A DNA stretch of 11,889 nt from JANYIP01 sp031394045 (GCA_031394045.1 JANMWN010000259.1:1-11889); one strand, 5' to 3'; counted from the first letter of the stretch, positions 1 to 6,540 are shown. Notes: generated from the letters alone by a model not told the origin. A program made the numbers and translations.

Positions 1-1085
1 ACGCCGAGCCACACGCTGTCTCTGGTCCGTGGGTCGGCGTGGACGGCGGCATCGAGGGCGTCGGCCCAGCCGATCGCAGCGGCCGGGTGGCGGGTCAGGA
101 TCGACACGGCGTCTTCGGCGAGGACTGGGTTCAGGGACCACCGGTACAGGTCGATGGCGCGGCGCCCGTCCAGGGCAGCCGCGTGTAGGAGGCAACGCAG
201 CGCGGTCTCGGTTTGGCCGGCCCAGAACTCTGAGTCCGACACGGTGCGGCCGAACCCTGCCCCGGAGGCGAGTCCTCGTGCGCGAACCCGGGCGATGCGC
301 GGTGACTCGCAGCCCCGCACGGGTGACCAGCGCAACCCCCCGGGCAGACCGGCCAGCCTCTGCGGGTCGAAGATCGCGACGGGTCCGCGGGTCGATCGGG
401 CGTGCCAGGTGACGGCGAGCGTGTCGGGCCTGGTTGAGGTCGCGATGACCGGGCCGGGGGCGTCCAGGACCCAGGGGATGACCACGTGCAGGCCTTTGCC
501 CATGCGTGGGGGGCCGACGAGCAGGGCGGAGTCCTCCACCGAGCACCACAGGTCACGGCGGCGGACCGTGCCGAGGCGGTAGCCGACGTCGCTCGGGTCC
601 GTCCGCTCAACCAGTGTGGGTCGCGCGACCAGGCCGCGTTTCAGCAGCGCCTTGCGTCCGGCGCTCGCTTCGGATTCGGCTGGGGTGGCCAGGCCGGGAA
701 GTGCTCGGATGCGCTAAACCGTGGGGACACCACTGCCCTCGCGCCGGTGCCACCTACGCGCGCACACGAGCACGCCCAGCCCGCAAAGTGTCAGGACCAG
801 TACGGTGCTCCCCCAGTACGCCACCGGTCCGGGGAGCTGTCGTGGATTGGGCCACGCGCTCGCCGGATCGGCGAACCGGGTGACCGCAACTATGGCCGGA
901 AGGAGCCCGCCTTCCGGTGTCCCGTACCCGCTGGCCATGGCCGCGAGCACGGCCCCGCACCAGAGCGCGAACCCGGCCGCGGCAGAGACCGCAAGCGCCG
1001 CGAGGCCGAGATCGGCGACGTCGCTGCCACCACCGGATCGAAGACCGGTGGTCGGGCGGACGAGTGGGCGCCGAGTCGGGCTCAT
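1..1085 (-). pseudogene. TraG/VirD4-like conjugative coupling protein, 5' part, interrupted by an in-frame TAG
   Basis: One reading frame runs from an ATG at 1085 past the left edge and is broken only by a TAG at 716-714. The first 123 residues hold two membrane segments (about residues 26-52 and 86-109), as at the N-terminus of coupling proteins. After the stop the same frame continues with GYRLG, a P-loop GPPRMGKG (bases 515-492), IPWVLDAPGPV, TSTRPDTLAVT, AIFDPQ, RWSPVRGCE and LLHAAALDGRR. These are typical of actinobacterial type IV secretion DNA-transfer ATPases, which feed DNA into the conjugation channel at the membrane. There is no ATG, GTG or TTG in frame between the stop and the P-loop region, so a separate downstream start is unlikely. 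The start lies 16 bases after the upstream gene's stop, which suggests one operon. A sequencing error is the main alternative to a true nonsense mutation. Confidence 0.8.
714..716 (-). other. In-frame amber stop within the coupling protein
   Basis: The minus-strand codon at 716-714 is TAG, directly after codons for GVPTV and before RIRALPGLATP. Both sides are in the same frame and have the same high G/C in third positions. It falls in the linker between the membrane domain and the ATPase domain. A single base change from CAG, GAG, AAG or TGG would account for it. Confidence 0.85.
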
Positions 1086-1101
1086 CCCGCGACCGGCCCC
1101 G

Positions 1102-1680
1102 TCAGCCCTGCAACGCGTCGACGATCTGAGGCAGGATCGACGGCGGCGCATCTGAGTTCGATGGCGGCGTGTGGTCGGGCATCTCGATCCCAGCCCATTC
1201 GAGCTCCGAGATGGTGATCGCCCCGAGCGGACGAGGTCTCGCTGCCGGACCATCAGAGCGGAGCTTGGGCTCTGGACCGGAGGCTGCCAGAGACCACTGC
1301 GTACGAATGCTGGTGCAGTAGATGCCTGCGACGCACTCGCCGAGTACGGCGCGGCGAGCCGTCGACCAGAGCACTCCCCAGGGCGAGCACACCGTTCGGA
1401 TCGACGGGGACCTGAGGGCCTCCCAGGTCGCCGCCCACGCCGTGGCATCCGCCTGATCCGCAGCGAGCCCCCTCAGGCGCGTCAGCGCGACATGCGGACG
1501 GACCACGGTCAAGCGCACGTAGTCCAGCAGCTCGTGGGCCGCAAGGCAGTCCCACCCGTCCTCGTCGACGACCTGGAGGACCGCGACGAGCCCCTCGCGA
1601 TCGCGAGCGATGGGCAGGATTGGCGAGCGGCGAGTGCCGACCCCTTGTAGCGGATCTCGGAGCGTGGTTGCGCTGGTTAT
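1102..1680 (-). CDS. Conserved-looking hypothetical element protein with an apparent ATA start
   Basis: Unrecognised protein of 192 residues if counted from the ATA at 1680-1678. It is mostly soluble, and I see no signal peptide or membrane segment. Codons have a strong G/C bias at third positions, and the middle part is protein-like (LVAVLQVVDEDGWDCLAAHE, SPWGVLWSTARRAVLGE). I have the impression of similar proteins next to transfer genes of actinobacterial elements, but cannot name a family. A good ribosome binding site, GGAGG (1692-1688), sits 7 bases before the ATA. No ATG, GTG or TTG is available nearby, and the next candidate start is about 45 codons inside the protein. The frame stays open upstream to 1953, but that part does not look like protein. 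The stop lies 16 bases before the coupling-protein start, so the two are probably co-transcribed. It may be a start-lost gene or use a rare start. Confidence 0.65.
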   Translation of the reverse strand: MTSATTLRDPLQGVGTRRSPILPIARDREGLVAVLQVVDEDGWDCLAAHELLDYVRLTVVRPHVALTRLRGLAADQADATAWAATWEALRSPSIRTVCSPWGVLWSTARRAVLGECVAGIYCTSIRTQWSLAASGPEPKLRSDGPAARPRPLGAITISELEWAGIEMPDHTPPSNSDAPPSILPQIVDALQG

Positions 1681-1762
1681 GAGCGTGCCTCCCTGCTTTC
1701 GATGGACACCGGCGACCCTTCGTCTGAGGGGGTTGCAACAGGGCGAGCGCGGGAATCGAGAA

Positions 1763-1772
1763 CCCCCCCCCC
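1763..1772. repeat. C10 homopolymer tract
   Basis: Ten consecutive C on the plus strand, flanked by GAA on the left and GGTTC on the right, so that GAACC and GGTTC form a small inverted repeat around it. It lies about 85 bases upstream of the start region of the 192-residue protein. Such runs are prone to slippage and to sequencing error. Confidence 0.9.
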
Positions 1773-1948
1773 GGTTCCGCAACCCGAGAAGCGGCCACTG
1801 ACGATCGCCAGGGACGCCGAAGCGCAAGCCCTCCTGGTGGGCGTCGATAACGCGTGGATCGTGAGCTGTGGCGACAGAGGGGGCCGTCTTACTCGACCCT
1901 GACGCTGACGGTCCGTGCGGTCGTCTCAGGGAACCGCGCGCGCCGGAA

Positions 1949-1963
1949 TGCAAGCCACTTGCA
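1949..1963. promoter_or_regulatory. 6-3-6 inverted repeat, possible operator
   Basis: TGCAAG and CTTGCA flank CCA, a perfect 6-bp dyad. It lies between the divergently read element genes, about 165 bases upstream of the HTH gene. Its centre is about 31 bp from that of the palindrome at 1981-1994, near three helical turns. A repressor site is an inference from position and symmetry only. Confidence 0.35.
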
Positions 1964-1980
1964 GCGCCGTAAAGTCACCG

Positions 1981-1994
1981 GCCCCGACCGGGGC
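1981..1994. promoter_or_regulatory. GC-rich palindrome, operator or hairpin
   Basis: GCCCCG and CGGGGC are separated by two bases (AC), a perfect 6-bp inverted repeat. It could be a protein-binding dyad or a weak terminator hairpin. No gene clearly ends just before it, which makes a terminator less likely. Confidence 0.3.
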
Positions 1995-2116
1995 GAGCGT
2001 CGTAGTTCGCGCACGCCCCGGCGCAAGCCCCCGCCGCGGACAGTGTTCGAGAGGCAAGGACCAGAGGGAATCCGGCGAGCCCATCGCCAGGGCCTGCCGG
2101 GCCCGGACACCAGCAC

Positions 2117-2123
2117 GGAAGGA
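2117..2123 (+). promoter_or_regulatory. Ribosome binding site of the HTH/excisionase gene
   Basis: GGAAGGA lies 5 bases before the ATG at 2129. This site favours that start over a second in-frame ATG at 2150. Confidence 0.7.
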
Positions 2124-2128
2124 TTGAC

Positions 2129-2443
2129 ATGAATCCCGAGGTCACCACCATGAGCCCGGAAGAGGTCGCGAGGGCGCTGGGCACCTCGTCGTGGTGGGTT
2201 CGGGAACAGGTGCGACAGGGGCGGATACCTCACTTGCGGCTCGGGCGGCGGCGGATCCGCTTCCTCCCCGAACACCTCGATGTCCTGGTCAAGGTCTTCA
2301 GCGTCGCCATCGTGGACGACTCGGTGGCTCAGCCGCCGGTTGTTCTGGAGGCAGCTCCTCGCCTCTCAGCGTTGGGGGCGACGTCGCGATCTGTGGCAGC
2401 CCACGAACGCAAGCCTTCTACGGGGGGCCTGCCTTCCCGCTGA
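2129..2443 (+). CDS. Small helix-turn-helix protein, likely excisionase (Xis-like)
   Basis: A protein of 104 residues. Residues 9-50 form a MerR-like/excisionase-type HTH: SPEEVARALGTSSWWVREQ is followed by the wing GRIPHLRLGRRRIRF. The Arg-rich wing is typical of the family and contacts DNA. The remaining 55 residues are low in recognisable motifs. In integrative elements such proteins bind near the attachment site and turn the integrase from integration to excision, or act as a local regulator. It is read toward the integrase gene on the opposite strand, with 120 bases between the two stops. This layout means it is not co-transcribed with int. A purely transcriptional role cannot be excluded. 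Confidence 0.75.
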   Translation: MNPEVTTMSPEEVARALGTSSWWVREQVRQGRIPHLRLGRRRIRFLPEHLDVLVKVFSVAIVDDSVAQPPVVLEAAPRLSALGATSRSVAAHERKPSTGGLPSR

Positions 2444-2502
2444 TGCCGCTCGCCAAGGTCAGGTCCGGCCACCTCTGAGGTTCGCGAGCTGCTCCGGGCG
2501 CC

Positions 2503-2564
2503 GACGTGGAGGCGACGTGGCGGCGCTGAAGCGTGGCGGCGACGTGGCGGCGCTGAAGCGTGGC
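2503..2564. repeat. 27-bp tandem repeat at the convergent xis/int junction
   Basis: A 24-base segment beginning GACGTGGCGGCGCTGAAGCG occurs at 2514-2537 and again at 2541-2564, a period of 27. A further partial copy (GACGTGG, A, GGC) precedes at 2503-2513. The last base of the second copy is also the last base of the integrase stop codon. The unit is not palindromic, so it is not an obvious terminator. Confidence 0.85.
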
Positions 2565-3733
2565 TAGGAAACTGTAAGGCCGCGCAGGGCACGGCTGGCG
2601 GCCTTCGCCGCCGCGCTTTGCTGGTCCGGTAGCAGGTGGGAGTACGTGTCTGTCGTGGTTGTGATGGATTCGTGGCCCAGTCGGCGCTGGAGCACGAACA
2701 GGTCGGTGCCCTCCGCGATCATCCATGACGCATGGGTGTGTCTGAGGTCGTGAACTCTGGGTCGCTTGGTCAGCCGTGCGACGTCGTGGTCGACGCTGCC
2801 GTCGGCGGAGCGAGGATCGCATACAGCGTTGAGGGCGGGCGTCCATGTTGTTGTCCAGAACCGGGAGGATGACAACTGGCCACCGTGGGTGTTGGTGAAC
2901 AGCAGCTCGTCGGGTGCCTTGCCCGCGAGCACTGGCAGGAGAACATCGACCAGATCGTCGGGCAGGGAGACCGTTCTCCGGGCGCGCTTGGTTTTTGGCG
3001 GTCCCACGTACCAATGGCGGTCAGCGTCTCGCTTCCATGCTTTGGTGACGCGGACGGTTGCCGGTGCCGACCCCAGGTTCACGTCGCCGGCTGTCAGGGC
3101 GGTCGCCTCTCCCCAGCGCAAACCGGTTGCAACCAGGGTTAGGACCAGGGCTCGGTAGTGGGGCGGGATGTGGGCGAGCAACAGGGAGAACTCTTCCCGG
3201 GTGAGCACGGTCATTTCGTCCGTCGTTGCTTGGCTCTTCGGCAGCTCGACGCCTGCGCACGGGTTGTCCGGTCGGTACCCGAGCCGGACAGCTGTCGATA
3301 GCGACGCCGACAGGAGTCCATGGACGTTGGCGATGGTCTTCGGCGCGAGCCCTTTCTTGCTCATGTCCTGCACCCAGCCAGCCATGTGACGGTAGGTCAG
3401 GCTTGAGACCGGTAGCGCGCCCAGCAGCGGGCCGATGTGCGTCTTGAGTTGGTTGCGGTAGTGGCTGCGAGTGTCCGGCCCTACCGCAGTCAGCAGGTCG
3501 ATGTGCTCGCCGACTACCTCGCTCAACGTCGGCCCGACGCTTCGGACCGCCTCGGCGATCCGGGCAGCCTCGACCGCGCGGCCGTCGGCAGCCTCGATCA
3601 ACTTCCTGGCAAGGGTGGCGTCCCGCTCGGTGTCGTAGGTCAGTGAGGTCTGCCGACCGGTGTCGGGGTCGCGCCAGAGCACCGCAAAGGAGCGGGTCCC
3701 GTCGCCGCGACGGCGCTCTCGGATGGATGCCAT
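2564..3733 (-). CDS. int: Tyrosine recombinase / site-specific integrase
   Basis: Phage-type integrase of 389 residues from the ATG at 3733. The first residues, MASIRERRRGDGTRSF, form the usual N-terminal arm-binding fold. A SAM-like core-binding domain spans about residues 70-165. The catalytic domain carries the active-site set in order: Arg206 (TGLRWGE), a Lys at 247-249 (PPKTKRARR), His328 and Arg331 (HDLRH), His354 (LGH) and Tyr364 (DTYSHL), so the enzyme appears intact. It cuts and rejoins DNA at the attachment site in the ssrA 3' end. A TTG at 3760 in the same frame would add nine residues, but MASIRERR is the usual family start. No clear Shine-Dalgarno precedes either start. The gene lies 79 bases downstream of the tmRNA 3' end on the same strand, so read-through from ssrA could help express it. 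Confidence 0.93.
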   Translation of the reverse strand: MASIRERRRGDGTRSFAVLWRDPDTGRQTSLTYDTERDATLARKLIEAADGRAVEAARIAEAVRSVGPTLSEVVGEHIDLLTAVGPDTRSHYRNQLKTHIGPLLGALPVSSLTYRHMAGWVQDMSKKGLAPKTIANVHGLLSASLSTAVRLGYRPDNPCAGVELPKSQATTDEMTVLTREEFSLLLAHIPPHYRALVLTLVATGLRWGEATALTAGDVNLGSAPATVRVTKAWKRDADRHWYVGPPKTKRARRTVSLPDDLVDVLLPVLAGKAPDELLFTNTHGGQLSSSRFWTTTWTPALNAVCDPRSADGSVDHDVARLTKRPRVHDLRHTHASWMIAEGTDLFVLQRRLGHESITTTTDTYSHLLPDQQSAAAKAASRALRGLTVS

Positions 3734-3743
3734 AGCGCAAGAC

Positions 3744-3772
3744 GGTAGCCATCCTGTCAACAGATGACTACC
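3744..3772. promoter_or_regulatory. 29-bp inverted repeat between int and ssrA
   Basis: GGTAGCCATC (3744-3753) and GATGACTACC (3763-3772) are inverted copies with one mismatch in ten, separated by nine bases. The site lies just upstream of the integrase ATG. It could be an operator for int or an integrase/excisionase binding site of the attachment region. Confidence 0.6.
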
Positions 3773-3784
3773 TCTGCGTCAACA
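3756..3784 (+). repeat. GTCAACA direct repeats, possible arm-type sites
   Basis: GTCAACA occurs at 3756-3762 and at 3778-3784, 22 bp apart, about two helical turns. Integrase arm-type sites are commonly short direct repeats beside the core site. The function is inferred from position. Confidence 0.4.
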
Positions 3785-3812
3785 TGAGTCGCATCTTCGC
3801 AGGTCAGAGGCG

Positions 3813-3840
3813 TGGAGGTGGCGGGAATCGAACCCGCGTC
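3813..3840 (-). other. Attachment site (att) in the 3' end of ssrA
   Basis: This is the T-arm and acceptor half of the tmRNA, containing GGTTCGATTCCCGCC. Integrases of this kind commonly recombine in such sequence because the incoming copy restores the RNA gene. The exact crossover cannot be fixed from one end alone. I saw no second full copy inside the window. Confidence 0.6.
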
Positions 3841-4188
3841 CTTCGATTTCACTTCAGGGCTTCTCCGGGTGCAGCCTGCTTCGCTTTTCTCGGCCCCGGC
3901 AGTCTCGCAGGCGAGCTGCTGACGGGCCCAGTCGCTGTTTGGTTTTCCTAGTGCTCCCGCGACCGGAGCTCTAGGTGGAGCCTCCTAGCGACGCCAGGTC
4001 CCGGGTCGGAGGCGACCCCGGGCTGACGGACTTCATGTGCTCTTAGCTGAGATTAGGCAGCAAGAGCGAAGTCAGCGCGGTTTGAATTGGCGCTTATTGG
4101 TTTCCAGGTCATGGTTAACGAGATCATCCCTGGGTTCCTCGGCCCGCTTCCCCTGTCATGACGATCGAAGTCGAAACCGTTCACCCCC
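3813..4188 (-). ncRNA. ssrA: Transfer-messenger RNA (tmRNA)
   Basis: Rescues ribosomes stalled on broken mRNA and adds a degradation tag to the unfinished protein. The 5' end GGGGGTG (4188-4182) pairs over 7 bp with CACCTCC near the 3' end (3820-3814), with A at 3813 as discriminator. The T-arm GCGGG-TTCGATT-CCCGC is present, and the 5' part has the usual ACGGTTTCGACTTCG. The tag frame begins at GCC (4091-4089) and encodes ANSNRADFALAA, ending with TAA at 4055-4053. The terminal LAA is the expected protease signal. The length is 376 nt. The 3' CCA is not encoded (CG follows the discriminator), so it must be added by the CCA-adding enzyme. The 5' end lies 46 bases after the DUF2207 stop, so its promoter probably lies in the end of that gene or in the short gap. 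Downstream DNA belongs to the integrated element. Confidence 0.95.
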
Positions 4189-4234
4189 TGTGCAGTTGTC
4201 CCCCCAGGGTACTACTGCATCCCCACGAGCACCG

Positions 4235-6049
4235 TCACCAGGAACCGCCGCCCCCACCGCCGAAGCCGCCACCTGAGGACCCGCCCGAGAAGCCGGACCC
4301 GCCGGACGAGGCGGCGGTCGCCGAGATGGCTCCCGACGTGGTGTCCGAGAACGAGCGCATCGAGTCGCCGAAGTTCCCGAAGCTCCACCCGACCGGACCG
4401 GAGTACCAGCCCAGCGCACCCAGCTGCTCGGGCGGTGCCGAGCCGAGCGAGGCGAAGGCGCCGGCCCATCGGTCGGCCAGGCCGAACACGACGGCGTACG
4501 GGAGGTAGCGCGAGAACACGTCCGCCCGCTCCTCGAACTTCAGCTGCTCCGCCTCGGCCGTCGCGATGTACTGCTTGAACCCCAGCGTGCGCGCCAGCGC
4601 CGACGAGCCCTTGGCCGTACGCGACGGCATCCGCCGGGACACGACCATGAGCACCATCCCCGCCAGGACGGCCGCGATGCCGACCAGCCCGGCATGGGTG
4701 TAGCGCGCGAGGACGTAGGTCAGGCCGGCCCCCAGCACCACGCACGCCATCCCGAGCAGCCGCCAGTTGCGGCGCGTCACGTCGGGGCGCCGGCGGAACC
4801 AGCCGAGGCGTACGACGTCGGCGTACAGCGCGCTCTCCACAGCGGCCAACGACGTCGCGAAGGTCTTCTTCAGCGTCGACAGCAACACCTCGGACCGACC
4901 CGCGAACAACGCGTCGAGCAGCTTCTTCTCGTACGCCAGGAGCCCGTCGTCGGAAGGCTTCAGCTGGCTGAGCTTCCAGTCGCGGCTGGAGAACCAGTGC
5001 CCGCGCGGCAGCTCCTCGATGTGCAGGTACCCGCGGACGGCGAGGTCGACGATGGTCGAGGTGACGTCGAGGACGTCAGCCTTCTCGTCGAGCAACGTAC
5101 CGATCTGCCCGGGGCGCACGCCCTCCGGCGGCTGGAACTCGACCGCGCCCGACGCCGGGGTGAACAGCGGCCGGACCTCCGTGGCGCTGTCGTCCTCGGA
5201 CTGCCCGATGGCCGGGTCGAGCCCTGGCACCTGCCCGCGCCAGCGCCGGTCGCGACCCCGGGTCCACGCGAAGTACCCGATCCCGAACAGCGCCGTGCCG
5301 AGCACCGCCAGCGCCCCACCCAGGGTCCAGCGGTTGACGGCGAAGGCGCGCACCACGCTGAAGCGCTCGACCAGGATCGGCGGGGGCACGCTGACCGAGC
5401 CCTGCGGCAGCGCGACCGCGACGGTCAGCCCCTGGTACGGGTCGAGCGAGGCCTGCTCGAAGACGGCCTGCTCGCCGTCGATCTTGGCGCTGTCGCAAGG
5501 CAGGCCGCTGCCGTCCGGGCCCGCGTAGCAGACCACCTTGGTCGGCGCCGCCGGCCCGATGACGACGGTGCGCACGGCGCTGATCGGCGCGTCCCACTCG
5601 GGCCCGATCGCGTTCCAGAACACCTCCACGTGGTCGGCGAACACGTTCATGGCCCCGCGGACGTCGTAGTCGAGGACGTACTGCTGCTGCCTCGTTACGG
5701 TCTGGTTGGCGTCCCCCACCTTGATGGTCAGGGTGCCCGCGTCCTCGCTGAGAGCGACGTCAGCCGGCGCACCCGTCGGGCTGGTCACCTCGACGCCGGT
5801 GATCTCGACGACCCGGTCCTGGGTGCTGTCGTACTGGTACCGGACGGGCAGCGTACGCAGGATCCCGTGCCGGTCGGCGTTGCCGAAGTCGTAGCTGATC
5901 TGCTCGCGTACGTGGAAGGTGCCGTCGGCACGTACCTGCACCGTGACGGTGTACGCCGGGATCGACTCGTCGGCGTACGACGCGGAGGCCAGCGGCACGA
6001 CGAGCACCGCGAGCGACAGGACGACGAGGGCAAGCAGACGCCTCAGCAC
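4235..6049 (-). CDS. DUF2207 family membrane protein
   Basis: A protein of 604 residues from a GTG at 6049, 17 bases after the smpB stop. Residues 1-25 form a signal peptide (LRRLLALVVLSLAVLVVP). Residues 30-225 are the extracytoplasmic DUF2207 part (YTVTVQVRADGTFHVREQI, HGILRTLPVRY). One membrane helix follows at about 242-262, and two more at about 430-450 and 453-471. The C-terminus is very rich in Gly and Ser and ends GGGGGGSW, a hallmark of this family. The function of DUF2207 proteins is not established. The frame continues upstream across smpB, but only the part after the GTG has a signal peptide and protein-like sequence. The Shine-Dalgarno is weak, so translation may be coupled to smpB. 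Confidence 0.88.
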   Translation of the reverse strand: MLRRLLALVVLSLAVLVVPLASASYADESIPAYTVTVQVRADGTFHVREQISYDFGNADRHGILRTLPVRYQYDSTQDRVVEITGVEVTSPTGAPADVALSEDAGTLTIKVGDANQTVTRQQQYVLDYDVRGAMNVFADHVEVFWNAIGPEWDAPISAVRTVVIGPAAPTKVVCYAGPDGSGLPCDSAKIDGEQAVFEQASLDPYQGLTVAVALPQGSVSVPPPILVERFSVVRAFAVNRWTLGGALAVLGTALFGIGYFAWTRGRDRRWRGQVPGLDPAIGQSEDDSATEVRPLFTPASGAVEFQPPEGVRPGQIGTLLDEKADVLDVTSTIVDLAVRGYLHIEELPRGHWFSSRDWKLSQLKPSDDGLLAYEKKLLDALFAGRSEVLLSTLKKTFATSLAAVESALYADVVRLGWFRRRPDVTRRNWRLLGMACVVLGAGLTYVLARYTHAGLVGIAAVLAGMVLMVVSRRMPSRTAKGSSALARTLGFKQYIATAEAEQLKFEERADVFSRYLPYAVVFGLADRWAGAFASLGSAPPEQLGALGWYSGPVGWSFGNFGDSMRSFSDTTSGAISATAASSGGSGFSGGSSGGGFGGGGGGSW

Positions 6050-6066
6050 GAGCGTCAGGCTAGTGG

Positions 6067-6540
6067 CTATTCGCCCCGGCCTCGACGAGCGACAGCCCGG
6101 TCGGTCTCCCGCTTGGCCTGCTGCTCGGCCAGCGCCTGCCGCTTGTCGTAGGTCTTCTTGCCCCTCGCGACCGCGATCTCGACCTTGGCCTTGCCGTCCT
6201 TGAAGTACAGCGAGAGCGGGACCAGCGTCAGCCCCGACTCCTTGGTGGCGCCGATCAGCTTGCCGATCTCGTGCCGGTGCAGCAGGAGCTTGCGCGGGCG
6301 GCGCGGCTCGTGGTTGGTCCAGGTGCCCAGGTCGTACTCCGGGATGTGGACGTTCTGCAGCCACACCTCGCCGTCCTTGAGTGCCGCGAACCCGTCGACC
6401 AGCGACGCCCGCCCAGCCCGCAGCGACTTCACCTCGGTGCCGAGGAGCACCAGGCCCGCTTCGAAGACGTCCTCGATGTGGTAGTCGTACCGTGCCTTCT
6501 TGTTCTGGGCCACCAGCTTGCGCCCGGTCTCGCGGGTCAT
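6067..6540 (-). CDS. smpB: SsrA-binding protein SmpB
   Basis: A protein of 157 residues, close to the usual length of about 160. It binds the tRNA-like part of tmRNA and carries it into stalled ribosomes. Family motifs are clear: ARYDYHIEDVFEAGLVLLGT, EVKSLRAGRASL, TNHEPRRPRKLLLH, and the basic C-terminal tail (KKTYDKRQALAEQQ, then KRETDRAVARRG) that enters the mRNA channel. Its ATG shares one base with the TGA of the upstream S41 peptidase (TGATG), so the two are probably translationally coupled. The partner RNA ssrA lies 1.9 kb downstream on the same strand, with only the DUF2207 gene between. Confidence 0.97.
   Translation of the reverse strand: MTRETGRKLVAQNKKARYDYHIEDVFEAGLVLLGTEVKSLRAGRASLVDGFAALKDGEVWLQNVHIPEYDLGTWTNHEPRRPRKLLLHRHEIGKLIGATKESGLTLVPLSLYFKDGKAKVEIAVARGKKTYDKRQALAEQQAKRETDRAVARRGRGE

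Larger units (their letters stand above)
1681..2128. other. 448-bp gene-free stretch between divergent element genes
   Basis: No convincing gene is seen on either strand. It separates the minus-strand transfer operon from the plus-strand HTH gene and so should hold promoters for both. It contains a run of ten C (1763-1772), a 6-3-6 inverted repeat (1949-1963), a 14-bp GC-rich palindrome (1981-1994) and a small GGGCC/GGCCC hairpin (about 2090-2104). A plus-strand frame at 1702-1902 shows a short run of high third-position G/C around 1790-1860. It has no homology I recognise and I do not call it a gene. Confidence 0.6.
1..3840. mobile_element. Integrative (probably conjugative) element at the ssrA 3' end, partial
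   Basis: The sequence left of the tmRNA carries a tyrosine integrase next to the tmRNA 3' end, a small HTH protein of the excisionase type, and a VirD4/TraG-like coupling protein. This is the usual end of an integrative and conjugative element that uses the 3' part of a tRNA or tmRNA gene as its attachment site. The chromosomal boundary is taken as the tmRNA T-arm and acceptor segment (3813-3840). The other boundary is not in the window. No relaxase, replication protein or partition gene is visible here, so conjugation and the mode of replication are inferred only from the coupling protein. Two genes look damaged, so the element may no longer transfer itself. Confidence 0.8.

Noticed and set aside
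1750..1771. GCGGGAATCGA, matching 11 bases of the tmRNA T-arm, as a possible second att site
   Set aside because: The match stops after 11 bases, the T-stem cannot form, and the position inside the element does not fit an end. It is probably chance similarity.
1702..1902. Possible small plus-strand gene of 66 codons
   Set aside because: It crosses the C10 tract, has no clear ribosome binding site and only a short coding-like part. The evidence is too weak.
1683..1953. Upstream extension of the 192-residue protein to an ATG at 1953
   Set aside because: The extra 91 residues lack coding bias and family-like sequence. The Shine-Dalgarno at 1692-1688 marks the true start region.
2514..2564. CRISPR-like array
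   Set aside because: There are only two adjoining copies with no unique spacers between them, so it is a simple tandem duplication.
4158..4508. Pro/Glu-rich plus-strand open frame beginning in ssrA
   Set aside because: It is the complement of the Gly/Ser-rich end of the DUF2207 protein and of the tmRNA 5' end.
4694..6151. Plus-strand open frame of 485 codons
   Set aside because: It is the reverse shadow of the DUF2207 gene, Arg/Gly/Pro-rich and without recognisable domains. The minus-strand protein has a signal peptide, helices and the family C-terminus.
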